NCBI GenBank assembly: GCA_965539935.1
Contig: CBETVX010000045.1
Coordinates: 1-25,041 of the forward strand
Origin: CBETVX01 sp965539935
GTDB lineage: Bacteria; Bacillota; Clostridia; Peptostreptococcales; Caminicellaceae
Direction of reading: 5' to 3'
DNA length: 25,041 bases
A model generated the notes under the pieces. It saw nothing but the letters and a program-made list of their open reading frames with translations. It made no database searches and had not been told where the DNA came from. The position numbers were made by a program, and so were the translations under genes. Positions 15,557 through 22,432 of the stretch are shown here, piece by piece; positions within the stretch are counted from its first letter, which is position 1, and each line of letters opens with the position of its first letter.

Positions 15557-16162
15557 ATGATAGCTATAGTTGACTATGGAGTAGGTAATATAAAAAATGT
15601 ATATAAGGCCTTTAGTAATCTAGGACTGGAAGTAAAGGTAACCTCAAGTAAAATAGACTTGGATAATAGTAGAGGAATAATACTTCCTGGAGTAGGAGCA
15701 TTTAAGGATGCTATAGATAATTTAAGGGATAAGGATTTAGTAGATTGTTTAAAAATAAATGTAAATAAGGGTAAGATGTTATTTGGCATATGTCTTGGTA
15801 TGCAACTACTTTATGATATAAGTTATGAAGATGGTCAGTGGGATGGACTAGGACTATTAAAGGGAGAAGTGGATAAAATAGAATGTAATTATAAAGTTCC
15901 TCATATGGGTTGGAATAGCCTTATAAAAGCTAAAGAGGATGAAATTGGAGAAAATATTAATAATGGGGAATATGTATATTTTGTACATTCATATTATGCA
16001 AAACCTAAAGATGATAAAGAAGTTGTATTTTGGACAGATTATGGAATAAAGATACCGGCTATTGTTAGAAAAAATAATATTATAGGAATGCAATTTCATC
16101 CAGAAAAAAGTGGCAAGACTGGAGAGAAACTATTAGAAAATATAAAGGGGCTGATAGGTTGA
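15557..16162 (+). CDS. hisH: imidazole glycerol phosphate synthase, glutaminase subunit
   Basis: The class I glutamine amidotransferase that supplies ammonia to HisF. The 201-residue protein begins IVDYGVGNIKNVYKAF and has the oxyanion motif LPGVGAFKDA. The catalytic triad is complete, with C79 in GICLGMQLL and H181/E183 in MQFHPEKSG. A strong AAGGGGG site precedes the ATG. Its TGA overlaps the TTG start of hisA. HisF, its partner, follows after hisA. Confidence 0.96.
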   Translation: MIAIVDYGVGNIKNVYKAFSNLGLEVKVTSSKIDLDNSRGIILPGVGAFKDAIDNLRDKDLVDCLKINVNKGKMLFGICLGMQLLYDISYEDGQWDGLGLLKGEVDKIECNYKVPHMGWNSLIKAKEDEIGENINNGEYVYFVHSYYAKPKDDKEVVFWTDYGIKIPAIVRKNNIIGMQFHPEKSGKTGEKLLENIKGLIG

Positions 16163-16884
16163 AAATTTATCCTGCAATAGATATAAGAAATGGAAAATGT
16201 GTAAGATTATTTCAAGGAAAATTAGATAAAGAAACTGTCTACGATAATAGCCCCCTATTGGAAGCTAATAAATGGGTGGAGAAGGGAGCAAAGTTTCTAC
16301 ATATAGTTGACCTTGACGGAGCCTTTACAGGAAATCAGAAAAATATTGATACTATCAAAGAAATTGTTGAAAATACAGAAGTTGAGATACAAGTTGGTGG
16401 TGGTATAAGAACACTAGAAAAGGCAAGAAAGTTAATAGAACTTGGTGTAGATAGAATAATAGTTGGAACCTCTGCAGTAAATGATGGAGAATTTGTAGAA
16501 AAATTAGTCAAAGAGTTTGGAGATAGGGTCATTGTTTCTATAGATGCCAAAGATGGAATAGTTTGTACTGAGGGATGGGTAGAAGTAAGTGGCCTAAATG
16601 CTTTGGAATTTGCAAAAAATTTAGAGGATAAGGGAATCAAGACAATAGTCTATACCGATATTTCAAAGGACGGCACAATGATAGGACCTAATTTTGATGA
16701 GCTACAAAATTTAAGCAAGAATACAAATTTAAATATTATAGCCTCAGGAGGAATTTCAAAGAAAGAACATGTAGATGAACTTGAGAAAATGGGGATATAT
16801 GGAGCTATTATAGGCAAGGCTTTATATGAAGGAAGGCTTAAGTTAGAAAAACTTATGACTGTTTCAAAGGGGGAAGAATATTGA
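16159..16884 (+). CDS. hisA: ProFAR isomerase (phosphoribosylformimino-AICAR-phosphate isomerase)
   Basis: A (beta/alpha)8 barrel enzyme that performs the Amadori rearrangement of ProFAR to PRFAR. The 241-residue protein begins MKIYPAIDIRNGKCVRLFQG with the catalytic D8, and D129 in SIDAKDG is the second acid. Phosphate-binding glycines are seen in QVGGGIRT and ASGGIS. It has a TTG start overlapping the hisH stop (TTGA), with AAGGGG 8 nt upstream. The same TTGA overlap recurs at the hisA/hisF junction. Confidence 0.96.
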   Translation: MKIYPAIDIRNGKCVRLFQGKLDKETVYDNSPLLEANKWVEKGAKFLHIVDLDGAFTGNQKNIDTIKEIVENTEVEIQVGGGIRTLEKARKLIELGVDRIIVGTSAVNDGEFVEKLVKEFGDRVIVSIDAKDGIVCTEGWVEVSGLNALEFAKNLEDKGIKTIVYTDISKDGTMIGPNFDELQNLSKNTNLNIIASGGISKKEHVDELEKMGIYGAIIGKALYEGRLKLEKLMTVSKGEEY

Positions 16885-17645
16885 TAACTAAAAGAATAAT
16901 CCCCTGCTTAGATGTTGATAAGGGCAGAGTAGTTAAGGGGAAAAAATTTAAAGATATTAAGGATGTTGATGATCCCACTAATCTTGCCCAATACTATAGT
17001 GAAGCAGGAGCAGATGAATTAGTATTTTATGATATAACAGCTTCCAACGAAAATAGAGAAATTTTTCTTAATGTAGTGGAAAAGGTGGCTGAAAAAATAA
17101 ATATTCCCTTTACAGTAGGAGGCGGTATAAGGACTGTAGATGACTTTTCTAAAGCCCTTAATGCAGGGGCTGATAAAGTTTCAGTAAATTCTGCAGCAGT
17201 AAAAGACCCGGAAATTATAAAAAGGGCTGCTTTGAAATTTGGAAGACAATGTGTAGTATTATCAATGGATGTTAAAAAAAATCCCACAGGCCTTTGGGAT
17301 GTTTTTATTAATGGCGGAAGAATTAATACAGGTCTAAATGCATTGGAGTGGGCAAAAAAAGGTGAAATATTAGGAGCAGGAGAAATAGTACTTAATTCAA
17401 TAGACTCCGATGGAGTTAAAAATGGATATGACATAGAAATTACCAAGATAGTATCTGAAAGTGTAAATATTCCAGTAATTGCTTCTGGGGGAGCAGGAAA
17501 AAAAGAGGATTTTTTAAAGGTTTTATCAGAGGGATGTGCAGACGCCGCTTTGGCTGCTTCAGTATTTCACTACAAAACAATTGAAATAAGTGATCTAAAG
17601 GAGTATTTATATAAAAATAATGTAGATGTTAGGAGAGATTTTTAA
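16881..17645 (+). CDS. hisF: imidazole glycerol phosphate synthase, cyclase subunit
   Basis: Joins HisH-derived ammonia with PRFAR to form imidazole-glycerol phosphate and AICAR. This 254-residue barrel is paralogous to HisA. It has IIPCLDVDKGRVVKG with D11 and VVLSMDVKK with D130, the two catalytic aspartates. Phosphate loops are TVGGGIRT and IASGGAG. The start is TTG overlapping the hisA stop, with AAGGGGGAAG upstream. Its TAA overlaps the hisIE ATG by one base. Confidence 0.97.
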   Translation: MITKRIIPCLDVDKGRVVKGKKFKDIKDVDDPTNLAQYYSEAGADELVFYDITASNENREIFLNVVEKVAEKINIPFTVGGGIRTVDDFSKALNAGADKVSVNSAAVKDPEIIKRAALKFGRQCVVLSMDVKKNPTGLWDVFINGGRINTGLNALEWAKKGEILGAGEIVLNSIDSDGVKNGYDIEITKIVSESVNIPVIASGGAGKKEDFLKVLSEGCADAALAASVFHYKTIEISDLKEYLYKNNVDVRRDF

Positions 17646-18277
17646 TGATAGATATTGAGGAGTTAAAATATGACTCCCAGGGCCTTATTCCTGCTATCAT
17701 ACAGGATTATAGGACCAATGAGGTTTTGATGTTAGGATATATGAATAAGGAGTCATTAAAATTTACACTTAAGACGAAAAAAACCTGGTTCTATAGTAGA
17801 AGTAGAGGAAAACTATGGAACAAGGGAGAAACTTCTGGAAACTTTCAAGAGGTCATAAATATAAAATACGATTGTGATAGCGATACTTTGCTAATAGCAG
17901 TTGACCCTAAAGGGCCAGCATGCCATACCTTAAACAAAAGTTGTTTTTATCAAACACTATATGAAGATAAGACTCAAGTAGAAAATCAAGAGCCAAGAAA
18001 TATAATAGATTTATTATATCAAAGAATAGAAAAAAGACGAGTAAAGAAAGTAGAAGGCTCTTATACTAATTATCTTTTCGAAAAAGGGATAGATAAGATA
18101 CTAAAAAAAGTTGGAGAAGAAACAAGTGAAGTTATTATAGCAGCAAAAAATAATGATAAAAAAGAAATGATATATGAATTATCAGACCTTATTTATCACC
18201 TTTTAGTTTTAATGGTAGATAAAGAGATTACTTTTAATGATATTAGAGAAGAATTACTTAAAAGATATAAAAAATAG
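17645..18277 (+). CDS. hisIE: bifunctional PR-AMP cyclohydrolase / PR-ATP pyrophosphatase
   Basis: Performs steps two and three of the pathway. The N-terminal HisI domain (about 1-108) has LGYMNKESLKFTL, TWFYSRSRGKLWNKGETSGNFQEV and the metal-binding segment YDCDSDTLLIAVDPKGPACHT. The C-terminal HisE domain (about 115-210) is alpha-helical with the acidic VGEETSEVIIAAKNND and ELSDLIYHLLVLM that bind metal. Length 210 is normal for the fusion. It is the last gene of the operon and ends directly before a strong terminator. Confidence 0.96.
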   Translation: MIDIEELKYDSQGLIPAIIQDYRTNEVLMLGYMNKESLKFTLKTKKTWFYSRSRGKLWNKGETSGNFQEVINIKYDCDSDTLLIAVDPKGPACHTLNKSCFYQTLYEDKTQVENQEPRNIIDLLYQRIEKRRVKKVEGSYTNYLFEKGIDKILKKVGEETSEVIIAAKNNDKKEMIYELSDLIYHLLVLMVDKEITFNDIREELLKRYKK

Positions 18278-18280
18278 GTC

Positions 18281-18317
18281 AAAACGATTAAGTCCTTTGT
18301 AAGGACTTAATCGTTTT
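18281..18317. terminator. bidirectional terminator between hisIE and sspH
   Basis: AAAACGATTAAGTCCTT and AAGGACTTAATCGTTTT form a perfect 17-bp stem with a TGT loop. It is bordered by A-rich DNA on the left and T-rich DNA on the right, so it can work in both directions for the convergent hisIE and sspH genes. Confidence 0.92.
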
Positions 18318-18318
18318 A

Positions 18319-18498
18319 TTATTCTTCAACTAGATCCTTTACAGAAACTTGATAATGGGTCTTAGATCCATCTCTAGTCTCTATAAAAGCATTACCTATA
18401 GTAGGATTTATACTGTTAATCCAAACAGATTTGCCTTGATATTTTACTGTAATATCCTTTGAAGAACTAATAATCTCCCTTGCCCTTTCAATATCCAT
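18319..18498 (-). CDS. sspH: small acid-soluble spore protein, H type
   Basis: A 59-residue protein that begins MDIERAREIISSSKDITVKY and continues QGKSVWINSINP, then FIETRDGSKTHYQVSVKDLVEE. It matches the SspH family: start M-D-I-x-R-A-x-E-I, a short beta-rich middle, and a C-terminal V-x-D/E-L segment. These are minor spore-core proteins made late in sporulation. The start follows AGGGAGGAA by 5 nt. It ends 2 nt before the shared terminator and is convergent with the his operon. Its presence supports an endospore-forming host. No convincing sigma-G promoter was seen by eye. Confidence 0.88.
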   Translation of the reverse strand: MDIERAREIISSSKDITVKYQGKSVWINSINPTIGNAFIETRDGSKTHYQVSVKDLVEE

Positions 18499-18621
18499 AA
18501 TGATTCCTCCCTAAAAAGTATTTTCTTGAATATTTTAACCAAAAATAAGAACTTTATTTAAAAAGGTCTCTCAAAACTAAAAAAATTTAAATATTAAAAA
18601 AGATTAAATTATAAAAATTAA

Positions 18622-18650
18622 TTGAAAGTTTTTGAAAATTATATTATAAT
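18622..18650 (+). promoter_or_regulatory. strong sigma-A promoter, distal
   Basis: TTGAAA and TATAAT are separated by 17 nt. It would give a leader of about 500 nt ahead of the NSS transporter gene. Confidence 0.65.
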
Positions 18651-18885
18651 TAAGGAAGTTGGACAAAAAATGTCCTAATAAATACAATCTAATAAAAAAT
18701 CATGTTATAAATTTAACAAAACTTTCATGATGAATATTTTGATTAGGATCTTTAAACAATAAGATTACTTGTGGTTTTTATTTACATAGGAATAGTAATA
18801 TAACTGAAAGTGGCGTAGAAATATTAATATTTAAAAAACATAAAATTACTATAAAAATTGTTAAATAATAAACTTTTAGCAATAG

Positions 18886-18913
18886 TTGAAAATTTCAGAA
18901 AATATGTTATAAT
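18886..18913 (+). promoter_or_regulatory. sigma-A promoter, proximal
   Basis: TTGAAA and TATAAT are separated by 16 nt. The spacer resembles that of the distal promoter (both contain GAAAAT and TTATAAT). The leader would be about 245 nt. Confidence 0.6.
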
Positions 18914-19019
18914 AGGTAAATACCATATCCTTAAAAAGCTTAAGCTATTTCTAATAATCCATATGAAATTATATACATTATAAAGTTGTAGATAAAATAT
19001 AATTTCTCTTATGGATTTC

Positions 19020-19072
19020 AACAAAATCTACACTGAACCAAATTCATTGAAATTGAAGATTTTGTTTTATTT
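19020..19072 (+). terminator. possible attenuator hairpin in the NSS leader
   Basis: AACAAAATCT pairs with AGATTTTGTT (10 bp, 27-nt loop with inner pairing) and is followed by TTATTT. It ends about 90 nt before the transporter start. The stem is AT-rich and so weak. Confidence 0.35.
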
Positions 19073-19164
19073 GGCAGTCATTTATTACGATTAATAAATA
19101 GGTCTAGATGGATAGCGGAGCTATTATGGAATGTGGTAAATAATATTAAGAAAGGGGCAATACT

Positions 19165-20574
19165 ATGGAAAAAAGAGAAAACTGGGGATCGAAAATTGGT
19201 TTTATTATGGCAGCAGCTGGTTCAGCAGTAGGATTAGGAAACATATGGAAGTTTCCCTATACAGCTGGTGAAAATGGTGGCGGTGCATTTGTTCTAGTTT
19301 ATCTTGTTTTTGTTGCACTTATTGGTTTTAGTGTAATGCTTACAGAGTTTGCAGTAGGTAGAAGAAAAAATTTAGCAGCTGTAGGTGCTTTTAAATCAGT
19401 GGATAGACGATGGACATTTGCAGGAGTTTTAGGAGTTTTAAGTGGTTTCTTAATCATGGGATTTTATCCTGTAGTTGGAGGATGGGCACTTGCCTATATC
19501 TTTAAAGTATTAGGAGGTTTATTAAATAATCCTGGTGCTATTGGTGATGTTTTCGGAGCTTTTATTACTGGTACTACTGAGCCACTTATGTGGATGGTAT
19601 TATATCTTATTTTAAATATTGTAATTGTTGTAAAAGGTGTAGCTTCAGGTATTGAAAAGGCTGGTAAAATATTAATGCCATTATTATTTGCTATATTAAT
19701 TGTTATTGCTATTAAAGGGCTAACACTTCCTGGAGCAATGGCTGGTATGGAATTCTTATTTAGACCTGACTTTAGTAAGCTTAATGGTACTGTTGTATTA
19801 GCTGCTTTAGGGCAAGCATTCTTCTCATTATCATTAGGTATGGGTTGTATGATTACTTATGGATCATATCTTAATAAGCAAGAAAATCTTATACAAAATG
19901 CAGCAATAGTTACTTCAATGGATACTGCTGTTGCATTATTAGCAGGTATAGCAATGTTTCCTGCAATGTTTGCCTTTGGAATGGAGCCAGCTGCAGGACC
20001 TGGATTAGTTTTCGTTGTTGTTCCTAGTATATTTGCTGAAATGGGATCAGTTGGAACATTATTTGCTGCTCTATTCTTTATAGCACTTACAGTAGCTGCG
20101 TTAACTTCTTCAGTATCATTATTAGAGGTTGTAGTTGCCTTCTTAATTGATGAGAAGAAATTCTCTAGACCAAAAGCCGTATTTTCTTCATCAACAGTAA
20201 TGGCTATACTTTGTGTGTTAGCTTCATTATCATTAGGTGGTTTAGGACCAAAATTATTTGGAATTGGTGCCTTCGATGTATTTGACCTAATAACTGATAA
20301 AGTTTTCTTAGCAATAGGTGGAATGTTATTATGTATCTTTGCAGGTTGGAGATTAAATAAAGAAGACCTATATAATGAAATAACAAATAATGGCGCTATA
20401 AAATTTGGTGTGTTTGAAGGATGGTACACATTAGTTAAATATATTATTCCAATTACAATTGCTTTAGTAGCAATTAGTGGAATTCAAGCAGGTTTCCAAA
20501 GTGGTGCAGGTCCTATAATGATATTAGGTATAGTAATTATTGGACTTTTCGCAGCTATATCTAAAAAACTTTAA
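19165..20574 (+). CDS. sodium-dependent transporter, NSS (SNF) family
   Basis: A 469-residue inner-membrane symporter of the LeuT fold. The NSS signature is intact at the N-terminus: NWGSKIGFIMAAAGSAVGLGNIWKFPYTAGENGGGAFVLVY, the unwound TM1 that binds sodium and substrate. LTEFAVGRR, GQAFFSLSLGMGCMITYGSYL (TM6 region) and LTSSVSLLEVVVAFLIDE (TM8 region) follow. About 11-12 hydrophobic segments are present. Bacterial members take up amino acids such as Trp, Tyr, Leu or Ala; the substrate cannot be read here. The start follows AAAGGGG by 7 nt. It is a single-gene unit with a long leader and its own terminator. Confidence 0.95.
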   Translation: MEKRENWGSKIGFIMAAAGSAVGLGNIWKFPYTAGENGGGAFVLVYLVFVALIGFSVMLTEFAVGRRKNLAAVGAFKSVDRRWTFAGVLGVLSGFLIMGFYPVVGGWALAYIFKVLGGLLNNPGAIGDVFGAFITGTTEPLMWMVLYLILNIVIVVKGVASGIEKAGKILMPLLFAILIVIAIKGLTLPGAMAGMEFLFRPDFSKLNGTVVLAALGQAFFSLSLGMGCMITYGSYLNKQENLIQNAAIVTSMDTAVALLAGIAMFPAMFAFGMEPAAGPGLVFVVVPSIFAEMGSVGTLFAALFFIALTVAALTSSVSLLEVVVAFLIDEKKFSRPKAVFSSSTVMAILCVLASLSLGGLGPKLFGIGAFDVFDLITDKVFLAIGGMLLCIFAGWRLNKEDLYNEITNNGAIKFGVFEGWYTLVKYIIPITIALVAISGIQAGFQSGAGPIMILGIVIIGLFAAISKKL

Positions 20575-20650
20575 TAATTGTTTCAATTAAGTTTTCAAAA
20601 AATATATTTAATAGAAATGAATTATATTGTTTGTTAAACTTATTATTAAT

Positions 20651-20686
20651 AAGAAACCGTCTTTCAAGGATGAAAGGCGGTTTCTT
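20651..20686 (+). terminator. intrinsic terminator after the NSS transporter
   Basis: AAGAAACCGTCTTTC pairs with GAAAGGCGGTTTCTT (one G-U pair) over a 6-nt loop. It lies about 75 nt after the stop codon. Confidence 0.85.
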
Positions 20687-20741
20687 TGAAAATTTACCTA
20701 TGTAAAACTAAAAAAGTTTTGCAAAATCATGAAAAAGATAG

Positions 20742-20770
20742 TTGACTATTAATAATAAATGTGTTATTAT
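20742..20770 (+). promoter_or_regulatory. sigma-A promoter of the tRNA operon
   Basis: TTGACT (20742-20747) and TATTAT (20765-20770) are separated by 17 nt. The predicted start is the G at 20778, in TTGTCGCTG. The same GTCGCT occurs at two of the putative rRNA promoters at the right end of the window. Confidence 0.8.
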
Positions 20771-20818
20771 ATATATTGTCGCTGAAATAAATAAATTGCT
20801 TTGTGGCATATTTTATAT

Positions 20819-20908
20819 GCCGGGGTGGCGGAACTGGCAGACGCACAGGACTTAAAATCCTGCGGTCCTTAAAAGACCGTACCGGTTCGATTCCGGTCCC
20901 CGGCACCA
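20819..20908 (+). tRNA. tRNA-Leu (anticodon UAA)
   Basis: The acceptor arms GCCGGGG and CCCCGGC pair perfectly and are followed by ACCA with encoded CCA. The anticodon stem CAGGA/TCCTG holds the loop CTTAAAA, anticodon TAA at 20853-20855. A long variable arm (CGGTCCTTAAAAGACCG) identifies a class II Leu tRNA. The T-loop is GGTTCGATTCC. Confidence 0.98.
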
Positions 20909-20913
20909 ACCTT

Positions 20914-20997
20914 GCGGGTGTGGCGGAATTGGCAGACGCGCTAGACTTAGGATCTAGTGTCTTGTACGTGGGGGTTCAAGTCCCTCCACCCGCACCA
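20914..20997 (+). tRNA. tRNA-Leu (anticodon UAG)
   Basis: The acceptor arms GCGGGTG and CACCCGC are followed by ACCA. The anticodon stem CTAGA/TCTAG holds CTTAGGA, anticodon TAG at 20948-20950. The variable arm TGTCTTGTACG is long, as expected for Leu. It lies 5 nt after the previous tRNA, in the same transcript. Confidence 0.98.
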
Positions 20998-21012
20998 TAT
21001 ATAAAAATATAG

Positions 21013-21088
<76 letters not shown>

Positions 21089-21093
21089 TTTAT

Positions 21094-21130
21094 AAACCTA
21101 AAATCATAACTGATTTTAGGTTTTTGTTTT
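21094..21130 (+). terminator. intrinsic terminator of the tRNA operon
   Basis: AAACCTAAAATC pairs exactly with GATTTTAGGTTT (12 bp, 6-nt loop), followed by TTGTTTT. Confidence 0.92.
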
Positions 21131-21234
21131 ATTCAAAAAAACATTTAGGAAGTATATAATCTATATGGATAAAAGTTAGATGATAAATTTTATAAAAAAC
21201 TTAGTAAATTATCAAGAATTATATATTAATTTTA

Positions 21235-21263
21235 TTGACATAAAAGAAAAAATTGAATATAAT
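21235..21263 (+). promoter_or_regulatory. consensus sigma-A promoter of the selenoprotein operon
   Basis: A perfect TTGACA (21235-21240) and TATAAT (21258-21263) are separated by 17 nt. The predicted start is near 21270, exactly where the inverted repeat at 21271 begins, so strong repression by a bound protein would be needed to limit it. Confidence 0.85.
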
Positions 21264-21270
21264 ACTATTA

Positions 21271-21291
21271 ACCCCTGGAGGGTATAGGGGT
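21271..21291. promoter_or_regulatory. CsoR-like inverted repeat overlapping the transcript start
   Basis: ACCCCT, nine bases later AGGGGT, with GGGTAT in the middle. The left part (ACCCC-TGGA-GGGTAT) resembles the A/T-ACCC-N4-GGGT-A/T operators of the CsoR/CstR/FrmR family. It sits at +1 to +21 of the predicted transcript, a repressor position. It could instead act as a 5' leader hairpin. Confidence 0.45.
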
Positions 21292-21312
21292 GTTTTGAAG
21301 GGAGGTTTTAGT

Positions 21313-21615
21313 ATGAAAATTAATATTACAGATAGTGCTAAAAAAATGATAGAAAAAACTCTTGAAAAAGAAAATATTGAAAAAGCGAATATAAGGATTT
21401 ATATACAGGGTATGGGTTGAGGTGGTCCTACATTTGGCATTGCTCTGGATGAGCAAAAAGAAAATGATTATGTAGAACCAAAGGACTCTATAAATTATGT
21501 TGTAGAAAAGGAACTTTTAGATAGGTTTGGAGGATTTGAAATTGATTATTCCAATAGTTTTCTTTACAAGGGATTTAGAATAAGGGTGGCTCAAGGTGGT
21601 TCAACATGTTCATAG
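21313..21615 (+). CDS. HesB/IscA-like selenoprotein (in-frame UGA = selenocysteine)
   Basis: A 100-residue protein if the TGA at 21418-21420 is read as selenocysteine (U36). It begins MKINITDSAKKMIEKTLE, then RIYIQGMGU-GGPTFGIALDEQKENDY, and ends VAQGGSTCS. The frame, family pattern and ribosome site (GAAGGGAGG, 8 nt before ATG) are continuous across the TGA. It matches the HesB-like selenoprotein family of anaerobes. U36 takes the place of the conserved IscA cysteine (Cys35 in E. coli) and C99 that of Cys99, so two of three Fe-S/metal ligand positions are kept; the third (Cys101) is absent. A SECIS-like hairpin lies at 21440-21456. IscA-type proteins bind iron or Fe-S clusters, but the role of the seleno form is not established. 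Standard gene finders would break this gene in two. Confidence 0.92.
21440..21456 (+). promoter_or_regulatory. bacterial SECIS-like hairpin for Sec insertion
   Basis: TTGCTC-TGGAT-GAGCAA forms a 6-bp stem with a 5-nt loop whose second and third bases are GG. The loop G lies 27 nt after the UGA, within the usual bacterial SECIS distance, and the hairpin is inside the coding sequence as expected for SelB recognition. Confidence 0.75.
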
Positions 21616-21634
21616 CGTTGGAAAGGGTGATATA

Positions 21635-22159
21635 ATGGCGGGTAAAAAACCTAAGTCCCATCAAGGATGGTCTTGGATATTCATGGTTCTTTTTATTACA
21701 CTATCTATCCTGGATATAAGATTTGGATTATTAGGCTTTATTTGTATGGGAGCGCCCTTGTATCATGCAATAAAGGGAAGGGGAAAAATTCATTGTTCCC
21801 ATTATTGTCCTAGAGGCTCTCTCTTAGGTAGATTTTTACAAAAGATAAGTTTGGAAAATAATCTACCAAAGAAGTTTAGAAGTAAAACAGTGAAAAATAT
21901 ACTTCTTGGATTGATGATGACTATGTTTGCTATATCATTAATCCATGCGGGACCAGATATTAAAAAGATTGGTTTTGCGGTGTTTAGATTGATGACAGCT
22001 TCTTTGGCATTAGGGATAATAATGGGTATTGTTTTTAGACCTAGGTCTTGGTGCCAAGTGTGTCCTATGGGATATGGAACAGGTTTGATTAAAAATATTA
22101 AAGATAGAAATAAAAAAATATCAAAATCTAATGATGGTAATGCAAAAAAAGTAGCATGA
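21635..22159 (+). CDS. membrane protein with two 4Fe-4S-type cysteine motifs (NapH/YccM-like, Fer4_5)
   Basis: A 174-residue membrane protein with about four hydrophobic segments (WSWIFMVLFITLSILDI, FGLLGFICMGAPLYHAI, ILLGLMMTMFAISLI, LMTASLALGIIMGIVF). It has two cytoplasmic-type cysteine motifs, CSHYCPRGSLLGR and CQVCPMGYGTG, in the arrangement of the Fer4_5 domain of NapH, YccM and related electron-transfer proteins. The usual additional ferredoxin domain is missing. It probably passes electrons at the membrane. ATG 21635 lies 5 nt after GAAAGGGTGA; the open frame extends upstream only through the selenoprotein gene. It starts 19 nt after that gene and 42 nt precede the glutaredoxin, so an operon is likely. 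Its real partner is unknown. Confidence 0.85.
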   Translation: MAGKKPKSHQGWSWIFMVLFITLSILDIRFGLLGFICMGAPLYHAIKGRGKIHCSHYCPRGSLLGRFLQKISLENNLPKKFRSKTVKNILLGLMMTMFAISLIHAGPDIKKIGFAVFRLMTASLALGIIMGIVFRPRSWCQVCPMGYGTGLIKNIKDRNKKISKSNDGNAKKVA

Positions 22160-22201
22160 TTAGAAAATAAATTATTTTTAATATAAGGGAGATGAATTTT
22201 A

Positions 22202-22432
22202 ATGGATAAAAAAATAGTGGTATATACTAGTGAAACATGTGTTTATTGTCATAAAGCAAAGGATTATTTAAATGATAAAGGGATAGAATATGTAGAGAAG
22301 AATATATCTAAAGATGTGTCAGCTAGAAAAGAATTGATGGCACAAGGATTTATGGGTGTTCCTATAATAATGGTTGATGATGAAGTTATTCAAGGCTTTG
22401 ATAAAAGTAGATTAGATGAGTTGTTAGGATAA
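22202..22432 (+). CDS. glutaredoxin family protein (YruB-like)
   Basis: A 76-residue single-domain thiol oxidoreductase. The redox motif C13-V-Y-C16 follows VVYTSETC, cis-proline P54 lies in FMGVPIIMV, and QGFDKSRLDELLG is the usual end of the fold. It could reduce the selenenylsulfide or disulfide of the upstream selenoprotein (inference). The start follows AAGGGAG. It is the third gene of the redox operon, ending at a strong terminator. Confidence 0.92.
   Translation: MDKKIVVYTSETCVYCHKAKDYLNDKGIEYVEKNISKDVSARKELMAQGFMGVPIIMVDDEVIQGFDKSRLDELLG

Larger units (their letters stand above)
18499..19164. other. 666-nt gene-free leader region before the NSS transporter
   Basis: No gene with a ribosome site was found. 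It holds two similar promoters (18622-18650, 18886-18913), a short hairpin GGACA-AAAAA-TGTCC (18661-18675), a long imperfect inverted repeat (18956-18973 with 18998-19017), and a terminator-like hairpin (19020-19072). No T-box (AGGGTGG..ACCGCG) or known riboswitch core was recognised. Confidence 0.6.

Noticed and set aside
19011..19094. 27-codon ORF with several Tyr codons in the NSS leader, possible leader peptide
   Set aside because: No ribosome binding site before the ATG, and its sequence coincides with the hairpin arms.
20803..21012. Open frames over the tRNA genes on both strands (69 and 60 residues)
   Set aside because: They lie wholly on tRNA-Leu sequences. The proline/arginine-rich translations are the familiar artefact of reading tRNA genes.
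21268..21456. Minus-strand ORF of 62 residues over the selenoprotein gene
   Set aside because: It has no ribosome site and is the shadow of the clearly conserved plus-strand frame.
21313..21615. Selenoprotein gene as a pseudogene with a premature stop
   Set aside because: Only one interruption, exactly at the known Sec/Cys position, with a SECIS-like hairpin after it and an intact downstream frame.
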